Below, one piece after another: positions 46,503-57,180 of a stretch of DNA of 64,000 nucleotides. Under the pieces are notes generated by a model. It searched no databases. It had not been told where the DNA came from and saw only the letters and a program-made list of their open reading frames with translations. The stretch's first letter is position 1. Each line of letters starts with the position of its first letter. The position numbers and the translations under genes are program-made. Origin of the DNA: Acheta domesticus (lineage: Eukaryota; Arthropoda; Insecta; Orthoptera; Gryllidae); contig JAHLJT010000631.1 in assembly GCA_031308135.1 (NCBI GenBank), positions 144,936,734 through 145,000,733 on the forward strand. Direction: 5' to 3'.

Positions 46503-49191
46503 TCAGTTTATTATGGTCTGCGCATAAGCGCTCACCGCAGCCCAGTTGGTGTCTGAGGCCAGCATGCACCCGACCATTGTTTCGGGTGTCAGCGGGTCGA
46601 TCCCGAGTATACTCATAACGTGCCATCGCTGCAGATGGAATCGCGGGCACTGGAAGAACACATGCTCGGCGTCTTCGACAGCAGGTTCACATAGTGAACA
46701 GAACAGGGTATCCTCCAACTTGAACCTGTGGAAATATGCCCGAAAGCATCCATGTCCTGACAACAGCTGAGACAGGCCGAAATTTACTTCGCCGTGCGCA
46801 CGGTTGATCCACGGTGCAATGGAGGGAATCATGCGGTACGTCCATCTTCCTTTAATGGATTTGTCCCAGCGATCCTGCCATTCGAGCAGTGTTGTCAAGC
46901 AGTGTGGGTTCTCCTCTTCTTTGTGATACGCTTCCGTCTCTCCTGCGCCAAGATATCGACCGGAGGCATCCCCGCGACGGCGCACACTGCATTGTTTGGC
47001 ACAGTGCGGAATGCACAAGCTACCCGTAATGCTGATAATCTGTACACTGACGTCATCCCTCGGACATAGCTATTTGTTGACGTGGAGTTGGCCCATACTG
47101 GGGCTCCATAGAGCAAAAAGGACCTGACAACCAAGGGCAGAAGCTTCCGATTCTCCTGACAGGGAGAAACTATGTTGGGCATTAACCTCGACAGTGCCCC
47201 ATTAACTACTACCGCTTTATTGCTGGCGTACTTCAAGTGATCAGCAAATGTCAGACGGGGGTCAATCATGCGACCAAGATATTTCATCGACGCCTGTGAT
47301 GTAACATGGTGGTTTCAAACTTTGAGAGTGATAGTTTCTCTCTGTTTTCCTGCTAGTGACCAGGATAACCTCAGTCTTGCGCTCAGCTCACAAAGAAGAG
47401 GAGAACCCAGACTGCTCGAATGGCAGGATCTCTGGGACATGTCCATTAAAGGAAAATGGACGTACCGCATGATTCCCTCCATTGCACCGTAGATCAACTG
47501 TAAGCACAGCGAAGTAAATTTCTGCCTGCAGCCCTGAAGACTTCAGCCACCGACTAACAATAGCGATTGCTTCGTTGCAAATGTACATATTTTCTCAGTA
47601 AATTTTGCAACGGCGACGATAGCAATGTCGTCCGCAAAACCAATGGCATTGGTGCCTTCTGGGAGGAGAAGCCGAAGGACCTCGTCATACATCATATTCC
47701 ACAATACCGATCCTTGTGGGACACCAGCGGTGACCTTGTATACCCTCGGCCCATTATCTGTATTGTAGAGATCCGGGCTCAATTACTCAGATACTCATCC
47801 ACAATCTTCCTCACATGCGTTGGCACCTTAAATCGGCGGAGAGCTTGGTGAATATTACTCCAGCTGGCCGAGTTGAATGCATTTTTAATGTCCAACGTAA
47901 CGACAGTACAGTACTGTTTTGGGCCTCCCATCTACTTCCTCCAATTCCTTGTCGGGCGGTGTTAAAGACAAGCTGGACGGCATCAACTGTCGAGCGGGCT
48001 CGGCAGAAACCATACTAATTTTCCGAAAGGCCTCCTCCTTCCTCTACAGTTTTCTCCAGTCTGGTACTAATAATTCTCTCCAGAACCTTGCAAGCTGTGT
48101 GAAGCATACACAGTGGCCGGTAAGACGATGGATCTTCGGGCGATTTATTCCCCTTAGGGAGGAGTACCAGACACTGTTTCTTCCATCTTTCTGGATACAT
48201 CCCATCTCTCAAGCAAGAACAATAGAGATCCACAAAGATGTCGGTGTGGGCGAGTATCGCAGTCTAGAGGGCAATATTGGGAATGTTATCCGGTCTGGGA
48301 GCCTTTGTATTGCCGATTCTGCTGATTGCGTGGAGAATTTCTTGCGTGACTGGAGGAATTATTTCTAGCTCAGATAACGCTGTATTAACCGGTTCACCGG
48401 GGTGGGTCGGGAATAGGGCTGTCACAATTCTCAACAACATATTGGAGTAAGTTGCAGAATGTAGGTGCCACTGTCTTTACCTATTCATGACTGTCTTGTA
48501 CGGCCTACCCCATGGGTCCTTTTCCACCTCGTCACACAGGTTTTTCGCGCATAAGCGTTTGCTCTTGCGGATTTCTATCTTCAACTGGCTTCGAGCGAGT
48601 TTGTATTGCTCTTGCAATTGAAGAAAGTTTTATCTGCCACGAGCTCTCTGGTACTGTCTTCTGGCTCGAAGGCACTTCCGGCGTAATTGGGCGATTTCCT
48701 CATTCCACCAGTAAAATGGTGAGCGTCGAATGATTGCGCCCCATCTAGACATAGCCGCATCACAGGCTTTGGTTACCCATTTCATAACCTGCCCAGCTTT
48801 GACATCTGCGGTACCTGTTGGTACTATCATCTCCAAACGTAGTTGGAAAGCTTCTTCGACAGCCGGTTTTGCTTTCCACCCAGCTGGTTGATATTTTGGT
48901 GCAAAATTATCCTTCCGTTGATTTTTCACCTCGTACAAAAGTGCCTGGTGATCACTATGGGTATAGTGCTCACTAACTCTCCAGGACACTCCCATTCTCA
49001 ATAGATTATGACATTAACGTCAGATCCACAACAGATCCCACGCCCCCTCTGCGGAAGGTGTATGCCTCTCCAGTGTTGGTGAGCTCTACATTCAGAAGGG
49101 AAAGAGATACCCGAACCGCTCGACCTCGCACATTAGTGGACGAACTACCCCACTCAACCGCCCAGGCGTTTAAGTCTCCCGCTGTCACCAA
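46503..49191 (-). pseudogene. R1-clade ORF2 remnant (endonuclease, RT, C-terminal CCHC region)
   Basis: AGDLNAWAVEWGSSSTNVRG and HSDHQALLYEV are endonuclease motifs. The linker has SPFYWWNEEIAQLRRKCLRA. RT: RWKKQCLVLLPKGNKSPEDP, YRPLCMLHTACKVLERII, VTAGVPQGSVLWNMMYDEVL and IGFADDIAIVAVAK (FADD, about 47640). Then come MKYLGRMIDPRLTFADHLKY, LLYGAPVWANS, LEWQDRWDKSIKGRWTYRMI and HGEVNFGLSQLLSGHGCFRA. Last is CSLCEPAVEDAEHVFFQCPR, the C-terminal Zn motif, all typical of R1. Frame breaks occur near 49003, 48240-48630, 47535 and 46900-47010. R1-clade elements often have fixed targets, but no target can be inferred for this copy. Confidence 0.85.
47388..47528 (+). repeat. Inverted internal duplication inside the R1 element
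   Basis: The plus strand here reads LLEWQDLWDMSIKGKWTYRM, then IPSIAP. This is a copy of the element's own C-terminal region (46775-46925, minus strand) inserted in opposite orientation, with a ~13-nt deletion and scattered changes. It splits the RT between SRWLKSSGLQ and the segment leading to GKQRETITLK. Confidence 0.85.
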
Positions 49192-49239
49192 GAGGCTTCA
49201 TCCTCATGCGTCATACACTAGGCGGTCGATTGATTGATT

Positions 49240-52200
49240 AATGTTTAGAGGGCGCTTCAACTGCTAAAGCCATTGACGCCCATGTCGAAGTATTTTAAAA
49301 GGGAATAGGTTCAGTAAGTGTTACAGATGGAACTTACCTCCTGATTAAAAGTATATACATAAAAAGAGACTTGAATTCCGCATCAAGAATTCAAGTAGCA
49401 TGACAAAAAGAATATAAAACAAACACGTAAAATTCATCGTAAAACTGAAAATTGGCTGTAAAGGGTCCAAAAAACCAACATAAAATACTATTCTTATCTC
49501 TCAAATAAGATTATATATTCCGCTTTCCCTCAAAAAACAAAGTTTTGAGAGCGCGGAATCGACCTCCCCGAGCACCTCCCTTAGCGAGTTTCCCAGGTCA
49601 TGTCTTCGTCGGTTGCCAACAAATTTCCTATAGTTCAGGAGAACGTGTTCCACAGAAAGAACAGTCCCGCATGAGTCACAGATGGGAGGGTTTTCACCTC
49701 GAAGAAGGAAACCGTGAGAAATGTGGCAGTGTCCAATTCGAAGACGGGTTAAAATGACTTCCTCACGTCTAGAGGAGCGAGATGAGGAACGCCAGGAAAT
49801 TACAGAATTCTTTATCCCACTTAGTTTAAAACTGGTATTGTGCCACTCTGTTTGCCACGCTCTAAACAAGGATCGTTTCAAGTAAGCCTTACCATCGGGC
49901 AATGGTACAGCAGGAACGTCGATACGAGTATTACGAGTAGCTGATTTCGCCGCCTGGTCGGCCAGCTCATTCCCTGTGATTCCTACATGGCCTGGAACCC
50001 AACTAAGAACCAGGTCATACTGGCGGGATATGAGACTATAAATCAGGTTTTGAACTGATTTTGTCAGGTAGTCTGACGAAGGACGGGAGACAGCCTGAAG
50101 AGAGCTGAGAGAATCAGAACAGAACTACTCGCTGCAACGTCGTTAGAGCCGGACAAAAACGCCCTCAGTTCCGTTCGTTCTCGGGGACGATACCAGGTGC
50201 GCCGATACTACTGTGTCCGAGAATGTCAGTTCCGGAACTACTGTTATCGAGAACGAACGATACCGAAACTTGGCATGTTATCGGTGTGCGCCGACGGCGT
50301 CGAATAAATGCTGGAGGCGGCATCGGAGCTCTCGCCAGCGTTTAGTATAGTTCAAACGCGAGGCAGTCTGGCGGCATGTCTTCTTGAATAAGACAAACTA
50401 TTTTTGCGATTAGCGTGATTTGTACGTTGACCAATGCACAAGCAATCTAGCGGCACCTGTAATTTTTGTAGACAGCCTTCGGCTTTTGACATGTATATAA
50501 TAAAAATAATGAAAAAATAACAATTATGATCAATATTTATTTCACCTATTTTCACGTAAATATATATTTAAGGCATATTTAACTTTCTAATCCTTTTTTT
50601 CTAGAAATGTATTTCTATTTTCTTCTACTTTGGTTAAAAACGTATGTTCAAATCACTTACACTTTCACTAATCCCAGCCGTTTGGCACCGTACCTCTATT
50701 TTTTATCTAGTTCTAGACCGAGGATGTCATTTGTTTTTTAATTCGACATTATGAATCTTTAGATACTCGCATTCCTCTAAATTCTTTATACAAAGAAAAG
50801 AAGCGGATTATCGTAGGTGACCGATGGGTCATGGGTGATCGCTGAGATCAGATTCGCAATGCAAACATCACTCGCGACTCGGGATAAGTAGATAACCGCG
50901 ACTTCCGACTTTGATATCTCTCCGTCCCACGTGTTCTTCCAGGAAGGTAAAGGAAATGGAAGGAAGGTTCTGTTAATTGAAAGAATTACGCATTAGGTCT
51001 GTTTCGTATGCCAGTGATACAATTAAAGTCAATTGAAAAATTTATTTTTATCATTTCTAGGCTTATACTAAATTACGGTATTTTTCTATGGCGCAAAAAT
51101 GTTATAAATTTATTAATTTTCCCTCGTTTTATATGGTGTATCAATGTAGTATATTATAATTAATTATGTATTTCGAATTTCTGAATTTCTCTAACCGTGT
51201 GTGGTGATGGGGCAAGGAGTTGAATAGGCTGATTTGCAGTGGGCACCATTGTTTGGCCACCAATTGTTTCACCCAATTCAGAGGCCATGGCGGCTTACAT
51301 CCACTGTTACACAATGAATTGTGCCCAGTGACGAAAGGACGTTTTCACGCAGGGAAGAACAGTACCCACATCAATTTTATTTCGCATATGCGTTTTTATT
51401 ATGTAATGATGAAATTAATACCAGATGTCAATTGTGTTTAATAAACATACCTTACATTCGAACTTTTAAGAAACTTAAATGACATAACAATAGGTTTGAA
51501 ATGAATTATTTTTCCCTTAACATATATTTTTGTGCTTGGTATGTAATTCTGGAGTGTTAACTTTTATCATTATTTTCTTTGCTTACTTGAAAATAAACTG
51601 CCAGTCCATTTACATTATTAGAAATTCCGATTAGTAACCTTGATATCAATATTGTGTAATAATTCACAATGTAAAAACAAGTGATGAAAATTATTTTATT
51701 CTATTTTATTGATATTGCTAAAAAGTTCATTTTAAATTACTTTTTGCTCACTTTTTTGCATTTAATTATTTCAAAAATTGTATTATTTTTTCTCTAAAAT
51801 TATTTGCAAATAATCGAGTGATTGTTACTTTTCAAACAATTAATAGATAAACTGAAATTGTATTTTATTACGATTATAATTAATCAATTACAATTAAATG
51901 AAAGAGTTCTGCGATCACAATATGTGGTGATCTTAAATCCCGCAATTGCGTCGAGCTGCCGAGGCGCCGAGCCTGCGCCGAGCACCCGGCGTCGGCCGCT
52001 TCTGGCGAGACTGCGGGCACCGGCCGATACTGACGAGAACAGCCGAGAATGGAGCGGTTCCGATCGTCCCGATTCTTGAGAGAGACCTACGTGTAGATTT
52101 CAACAGGCAGATAAGGAGCGCGCGCGCGACCTTCGAGGCTCCGAGACTGAGAAAGCAAAGCCGGCGAGAACGATCGATAATAGAATGCGTTTTGCCCGAC

Positions 52201-52630
52201 TCTAAACGTCGTTGACTCGATGTACTTTAGGGCTTTGAGAATTGCATACATTTCAGCAGTGAATGTACTGCACTGAGAATTAAGTCAATATGATTTGTGG
52301 CCCTGATACAATGAAAACTACATGCCACTGCCTCACTGTGCGATGACCCGTTTGTGTACAAGAATAGATGATCCGGATAGGCTTCCCTCATAGCCTGGAA
52401 CTGCTTCTGGTAAACCAGAGGACTAGTAATTTGTTTGGAAAGATTGGAGAGTCTGAGGTCAATATTGGGGAGGAGGAGTTTCTAAGGGGGAATCGGGCCA
52501 TTTGGGGGTTTCACAGAAGTGGGAAGATCGACATTAAGTTCCCGCAAAAGATTTCGCAATCGAATGCCTGGGGGCTGGGGTAGCGATGTTCGAAGAATAT
52601 AAGAAGATTCGCTAGATTCGCTGGCCACCC
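49240..52630 (-). mobile_element. RNase-H-bearing non-LTR retrotransposon (I/Jockey group), 3' part, split by a hAT insertion
   Basis: The two pieces are 52213-52630 and 49240-50135. The first carries SESSYILRTSLPQPPGIRLR and AEMYAILKALKYIES, the RNase H motif (E, then D in the second piece). The second has CSDSLSSLQAVSRPSSD (catalytic D), LVLSWVPGHVGITGNELADQ (H...D) and AAKSATRNTRIDVPAVPLPD. It then has KRSLFRAWQTEWHNTS, GHCHISHGFLLRGENPPICD and CGTVLSVEHVLL, the zinc-binding tail. A frame break and a stop lie near the insertion point. RNase H after RT points to the I group or a related clade; exact placement needs the missing RT. Confidence 0.78.
50144..52204. mobile_element. Non-autonomous hAT element (2.06 kb) nested in the RNase-H element
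   Basis: Ends TAGAGCCGGACAAAAACGC and, inverted, TAGAGTCGGGCAAAACGC. The 8-bp AACGTCGT flanks both sides exactly (50136-50143, 52205-52212). Both subterminal regions are GC-rich and full of GAACG/CGTTC-type motifs, while the middle (50500-51900) is AT-rich. No transposase was recognised. The RNase H reading on the two sides belongs together once the insert is left out, apart from a small frame break. Confidence 0.9.
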
Positions 52631-53019
52631 TGCCAACACATATTACAGTTGAAAATTTGAAAAAAACTAAATTCCAATATTTAAGAGGAAGCAATTTTCA
52701 AGTGGTATGTTAGTTACCAATGATGTTTCATTAAAAGTTGTTGTTACATACTGTTGTATGTAAAAGCACAGAAAAAATTAAGGCTGTGTTTCTATTCCTT
52801 CTTAGAGAAACTATGAAAATCGAACTTGATTCATTCGCGTTCCATAGATTTGGTTGCAAATAAATCCCAAATAAAAACATAAACGGTAGATAAATAATAC
52901 TTCGATTTGTAAGCCAGAGCATACTGAATCCCATGCCATTTATTCTAGAATGCTAGAACAATCCAGAGCTAAGCAATTTAGAATGAGTAAATGTTTAATG
53001 TTGTAAAAAATGGCCGCCA

Positions 53020-53434
53020 TTTTTAAATCAAGAACAATAAAAAATATTAAATCTGTTTTTGAACAGATAAAACATAAGGAAATTTGTGTAAAAAGTATGA
53101 ATTTTTTTCGAGATGGTCGAGCGACCAATTTATTAAATTCTGGGTTGTCTCGAACGGTAGGGACTTTACACGGGTCATGCCGGAAGTATGCAAATTAGCA
53201 CGTCTAGTTTTAACTGTGCCATCAAGCACAACTTCAGTTAAACGGTCTTTATCAATCTTGAATAGAGTTAAATTTCACTACAGATCAACTATGGGCCAAG
53301 AAAGACTATCTTTGCTGTCAATGATGTCGATTGAAAAGCAGTTACTTCGTAAAGATGTTCGTGAACATTTTACACAAGCTGTTTTGAAGCAATTTCTGAA
53401 GAATTCTCGGCATATAGAGCTGACTTTCCAGTAA
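53020..53434 (+). pseudogene. hAT transposase C-terminal domain (ZMYM1/KRBA2-like type)
   Basis: FWVVSNGRDFTRVMPEVCKL, ARLVLTVPSSTTSVKRSLSI, TMGQERLSLLSMMSIEKQLL and HFTQAVLKQFLKNSRHIEL follow the hAT C-terminal dimerisation domain (VLTIP.TTAS.ERSFS..KR.K...RS.M...RL..L..MSIE). The 116-codon frame has no stop, but the conserved E of ASVERSFS is K. No upstream catalytic part or termini were found. It could be an old transposon tail or part of a domesticated gene. Confidence 0.65.
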
Positions 53435-53544
53435 ACTCGCTAAGTACATTTAATTCTCCCGAATTCATGTTCACTTTTAAGGAAAACTATGGTAGGGCTA
53501 GCTTCCATAAGGATCAAATAATGATCAGGATTCGCCACTGGTAC

Positions 53545-54013
53545 AAGCTTTTGACACAATGCCACACAGAACGCTAATCTCGAAACTCAGGCACTGCCTC
53601 TCACAAGATGTAACGGAAATTATTACATCTTTCCTCGCAAATTGCACGTTCTTGGAAAAACGAGATCCCCAAGTGTGGGATTTTTGACGGGGTACCTCCC
53701 TGGGCTCCGTGCTCACCCCGCTGCTATTCTCGCTCTATGTAAATGACATCAGGGATACTACAAATATGACTATTCGTCTATGTGGATGACACTGCTGTCC
53801 GAGCGAGAGGAATAAACCAAGAAAACAAACTCAAAACATTACAAAAGCAAATAAACCTGACGCAGAAGTGGGACGAACAAAACAACTTGACTTTCTCAGC
53901 AGAAAAGCCACAGGCCATCTGCTACATACGAGTGCACAAAAACACAAAACGATACACATCAACAAAACATTACTCTAGGCACTCAGAAACTGAAGTGGGC
54001 GCTCCCAGCCACC
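53545..54013 (+). pseudogene. Jockey-clade RT fragment
   Basis: AFDTMPHRTLISKLRHCLSQ, then SLGSVLTPLLFSLYVNDI and a decayed YADD box (VDDTAVRARG in the next frame), then NKLKTLQKQINLTQKWDEQN and LTFSAEKPQAICYI. This is the RT palm of a Jockey-type ORF2. Stops and frame shifts occur at about 53683 and 53780. It is truncated on the right by a Tc1 element. Confidence 0.7.
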
Positions 54014-54015
54014 TA

Positions 54016-55240
54016 CAGTGAGTGTGAAAAGTATTGGAACACCTTGAAAATTTGAGAATATGAATAAATTTTACACAGCAAAAGTAATATAAATGACAAA
54101 TTTTCAGCGGAATTAATTACAATATATACAGTACAGTTGCTACACTAAAAATACAATTAAAATGAAGTATAGGAAATTGAGAAACCAGAAGTTTAAGCAA
54201 ATATCTCATAGAAAAAGGAAGCCAAAAGTATTGGAACACACAAACTCTCAGACACTAATAGCTTTCCTGGAAGTCACCGCGGCTGCAGCCGTCTGTGGAT
54301 TGACCTTCACTTTGTCAATCGAGACTCACCTCTTAACCCCTAAGGGTTAACGGTAACGGCTTTCGTATCAATTTCCTTTCTGGTATTCATCAGTCGGTGA
54401 TTCAGAAGTACATGATACTGCAGTATTTGTTAATCAAATGTCACTATGTATTTGTTAAACAAATGAAGAAAAGAGAAAAATAATAATATTCATGCATAAT
54501 AAATGCAGATCCTTGAGAGAAATCAGAGAGATTGTATTAAGATCACACACTACAGTGTTTAAATGTAATTGAGAAGTACTGGCTTCGATAAATGATGATG
54601 AACAAATGCAGGAGTGGACAGCCTCAGTTGCCAAATGAATGTGACAAGAAATTTTTTTCGCAACATTGAATTATATCCCGAACTTACTTTTGGAACAGAC
54701 GTTTCTCCAAGTGCAGTTCAAATAATACTAATAAACAATGGGTAGCATGGACGTGTGGCACGTAGGACATTCTGGATCAATGTCATTAATAGCAAAAAAC
54801 ACTTAGAATTTACAACAAAATATTGAAACAGTTCCCAATAAATGTGGCACCAATTTAATTTTGCTGATGAAATTAAATTTAATATTTTTGGTGCAGATGG
54901 GAGGTGTATGGGGTGGAGGAAGAGAAACACTGAATTTCACGAAGAGAATCTGCAGCCCACAATGAAATACAGAGGTAGTTCTGTACTTGGCTGGGGGTGT
55001 ATGAGTGCTTCTAGTATGGAGAATCTTCACTTTAAAAATGGTACAATGGACCGTGCAATGTACCTAAATATTGTGCAAAGTAACCTACACAAAAGTGCTA
55101 AAAAAAATTGACTTGAAAGACGATTTCATTTTTTCAGTAGGACAATAATCCAAAGCAAAGGGCTTGAAATACAAGAATGTAGATCCTTTCTAATACACCA
55201 TGATATCTGGAAACGCCACCAATTGTATATATGGGATATT
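54016..55240 (+). mobile_element. Tc1-like DNA transposon, decayed, right end lost
   Basis: The left end CAGTGAGTGTGAAAAGTATT follows a TA (54014-54015), and a second AAAAGTATTGGAACAC stands near 54226, as in Tc1 elements with subterminal repeats. The transposase is read in 54750-55240. The right end is replaced by GAA, poly-A and TA repeats. Confidence 0.7.
54750..55240 (+). pseudogene. Tc1-like transposase C-terminal half, broken
   Basis: MWHQFNFADEIKFNIFGADG contains the second catalytic acid (F(S/A)DE). Next are RCMGWRKRNTEFHEENL, YRGSSVLGWGCMSASSMENL and GTMDRAMYLNIVQSNL. A stop at 55109 and a shift then lose the FQQDNDPKHTA segment with the third acid. The upstream HTH and first acid are not readable. 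DDE transposase of the Tc1 family by motif order. Confidence 0.75.
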
Positions 55241-55242
55241 TT

Positions 55243-55310
55243 GAAGAAGAAGAAGAAGAAGAAGAAGAAGAAGAAAGAGAAGAAAAAAAAAAAAAAAAAA
55301 AAAAAAAAAA
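55243..55310. repeat. (GAA)n and poly-A tract
   Basis: About 35 bp of GAA units, then a run of about 28 A. Confidence 0.95.
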
Positions 55311-55385
55311 GCCACCTTCACCCTACTTTAAACAATAATAATAATTATGATAATAATAATTGGAAAAACCCATTAAATGAACTGC

Positions 55386-55389
<4 letters not shown>

Positions 55390-55484
<95 letters not shown>

Positions 55485-55505
55485 ACACACACACACACAT
55501 ATACA
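55390..55505. repeat. (TA)n(GA)n(CA)n compound microsatellite
   Basis: About 44 bp TA, 48 bp GA and 20 bp CA in series. It lies only ~45 bp from the 3' splice border of the next exon, inside the 14.5-kb intron. Confidence 0.95.
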
Positions 55506-55550
55506 TATGAAATGTGGGTGTGTGGGTGTGAATGAAATTTCTTCTCTTAC

Positions 55551-55706
55551 CTGTAAAGTTTTTATAGTAGACATTAGACTTTCACGTTGGTCCCCTGAAA
55601 CCCCTCCTTTTTCTAACCTTTCTATTAATTTTTTTTGTTGACTAAGTTGTTTATCAAGAAGTTCTTGTTTTCTTTTTCTCAAATCAGCAGTGAGTTTTAG
55701 AGCCTC
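55551..55706 (-). CDS. swm: swm/RBM26-27 homologue exon: first coiled coil
   Basis: A 52-codon exon, phase 0 at both ends, acceptor TGTTTTAAAG, donor CAG|GTAAGA. It encodes EALKLTADLRKRKQELLDKQ, LSQQKKLIERLEKGGVSGDQ and RESLMSTIKTLQ. This is the best-conserved RBM26/27 block here (human EAL.LQQDMRKK+QE+LEKQIE, CQKMLISKLEKN, ERANIMKTLKEL). It predicts a long charged helix or coiled coil between the first RRM region and the C-terminal RRM. Homologues are nuclear RNA-binding proteins tied to PAXT-type RNA decay; that role is inferred. The next exon is 14.5 kb away at 41081. Confidence 0.93.
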
Positions 55707-55796
55707 CTTTAAAACAGAAAAAGGAATATATAATTATCAGAAAGACAAAAATGTAAACATTTTTTCTAAAAGATATTGACCTAGAAAAATATTCAC

Positions 55797-55874
55797 CTTC
55801 CTTTTCTCTTCCTGCTTCTTCTTTAATGTTTCTTTTGCAGCTAACATCTCTTGTGATTTTTTTATCACAGCAGC
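55797..55874 (-). CDS. swm: swm/RBM26-27 homologue exon: coiled-coil N-terminal part
   Basis: A 26-codon exon (AAVIKKSQEMLAAKETLKKK, QEEKRK), phase 0 at both ends. The acceptor TTGTTTTAAG comes before GCTGCT and the donor is AAG|GTGAAT. The KK.QE...KKKQEEKRKEAL run is the charged helix that precedes the EAL..(T/Q)ADLRK block in RBM26/27. The intron to the next exon is only 90 bp and to the previous exon only 80 bp, in contrast with the giant introns downstream. Confidence 0.9.
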
Positions 55875-55954
55875 CTTAAAACAATTGTATTAGAAGGATA
55901 GATAGAAGAACTTATTTTATTAAGGAACAAATAAACATAATTCAAAGTACTTAC

Positions 55955-56089
55955 AATAACCTTACTATTTTCTTGAACTGGAGGTGTTGAAATTACAGGT
56001 GGAGTAGAAGCAGGTGGAGAGCTTTCTGATTTCTTTAGTGCTGTTGGAATGTACACTGTCTTGGTCAAATTGTTGCCCGACATAATAAC
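55955..56089 (-). CDS. swm: swm/RBM26-27 homologue exon: Ser/Pro-rich linker
   Basis: A 45-codon exon, phase 0 at both ends, acceptor CTATTTATAG, donor ATT|GTAAGT. It reads VIMSGNNLTKTVYIPTALKK, SESSPPASTPPVISTPPVQE and NSKVI. The proline-rich linker lies between the VKERLG segment and the coiled coil, as in RBM26/27. Similarity is weaker here, as expected for a linker. Assignment rests on phase, spacing and its neighbours. Confidence 0.85.
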
Positions 56090-56195
56090 CTATAAATAGG
56101 AATTGGGTTTGATAAAACACAAAGCATCAGAAAAACAGAAACAGAACTGAACAAGAAAATTAAATATTATTTTTTGTTAAAAGGAAAATTAAATA

Positions 56196-56502
56196 TGCTG
56201 TATTTCATGACCATCTGTAGACGATTCTATTTGCGTGGTTTACGGGTATTGGTCAAAATAATAAGATTTGTCAGTTAGCCAACGTTTTGGAGTTTTTATT
56301 ACTCCATCCTCAGGGATTGCTGTGAGTGGGAAGTCATAATGTCATGCTAGCTTGTTTGGCTGTTTCTCTTTATGTGAACAATCATGATATTTATGTAACT
56401 TCCCACTCACAGCAAGCCCTGAGCATGGAGTAATAAAAACTTTGAAATGTCGGCTACCTGACAAATCTTATTATTTTGACCAATACCCGTGAACCACGAA
56501 AA
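56196..56502. mobile_element. Inverted-repeat (fold-back) MITE with long direct flanks
   Basis: Two ~100-bp arms (56231-56335 and 56393-56498) are near-perfect inverted copies. Shared landmarks are GGGTATTGGTCAAAATAATA, AGATTTGTCAG and GCTGTGAGTGGGAAGT. The loop is only ~55 bp. GGAAAATTAAATAT stands on both sides (about 56182-56195 and 56503-56516), a 14-bp direct repeat that looks like a target duplication but is longer than usual for DNA transposons. Confidence 0.75.
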
Positions 56503-56519
56503 TGGAAAATTAAATATAT

Positions 56520-57035
56520 TTTCAACAACGACATATTTCTTTATCAATGAGCCAATAAAACTTTAACTACATAGTTTTGCTGTTCAATCACAAACATTTT
56601 TAATTCAAAATTAAATGTACCAAGACAAGGGCAAAAATTCTTCCATTTGTCTTCGTGTTTTTTTGACTTCGATTAGTCTATAATTAGATTAGAAACTAAA
56701 AGTAATGTGTTCTTAATGGTTGGTAAGTGATTTTAAATAGCAAATGAATAGGAATATAAAATCAAGATTATGGAGTAATACTGTGCATCTATTTATATAT
56801 TGATCTAATATGAAAGAAATCATGACTCTCATACTAACACAAAATTTTCCAATAATCTAAACCATTTCGAAAAAATTCCAACGTGTTACTACGTCATTCA
56901 CATCATATTCCCCTAATATTTTCAAACGGAAGACAGAAAATACAATTACTCAGAGGAAAGAGGAAATGTATATACAAAAAATTTTCAGAACAACTTCCAA
57001 AGTTGCAAAGAAAATCTCTTAGAATTTACAAATGT
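56520..57035. other. Intron sequence, nothing recognised
   Basis: AT-rich intron sequence of the swm/RBM26 homologue. Confidence 0.5.
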
Positions 57036-57039
57036 GTAT

Positions 57040-57180
57040 GTACATTCTAGAGAGAGAAAATCACTAAAAAACAATAAGATGGGAAAAAGAGAGCGAGAGA
57101 GAGAGACAGAAGAGAGGACAGAGAGAAGAGAAAGACGAGAGGGAGGGATTAAGGAGAGAAGAGAGAGAGAGAGAGAGAAC
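57040..57180. repeat. GA-rich low-complexity tract
   Basis: GAGA, GAGAAAG and GACAGA units on the plus strand; the open frames over it on both strands are artefacts. Confidence 0.9.

Larger units (their letters stand above)
46320..49195 (-). mobile_element. R1-clade non-LTR retrotransposon, 5'-truncated and rearranged
   Basis: The order on the minus strand is endonuclease end, linker, RT, connection, C-terminal zinc-binding region, short 3' UTR. The 5' end is cut inside the endonuclease at 49195. The 3' border is uncertain (46280-46350); CCACATGATAGTGC stands twice at 46284 and 46302. Confidence 0.8.

Noticed and set aside
55223..55510. Lys-rich plus-strand ORF next to the exon
   Set aside because: It is GAA, poly-A, TA, GA and CA repeats read as protein.
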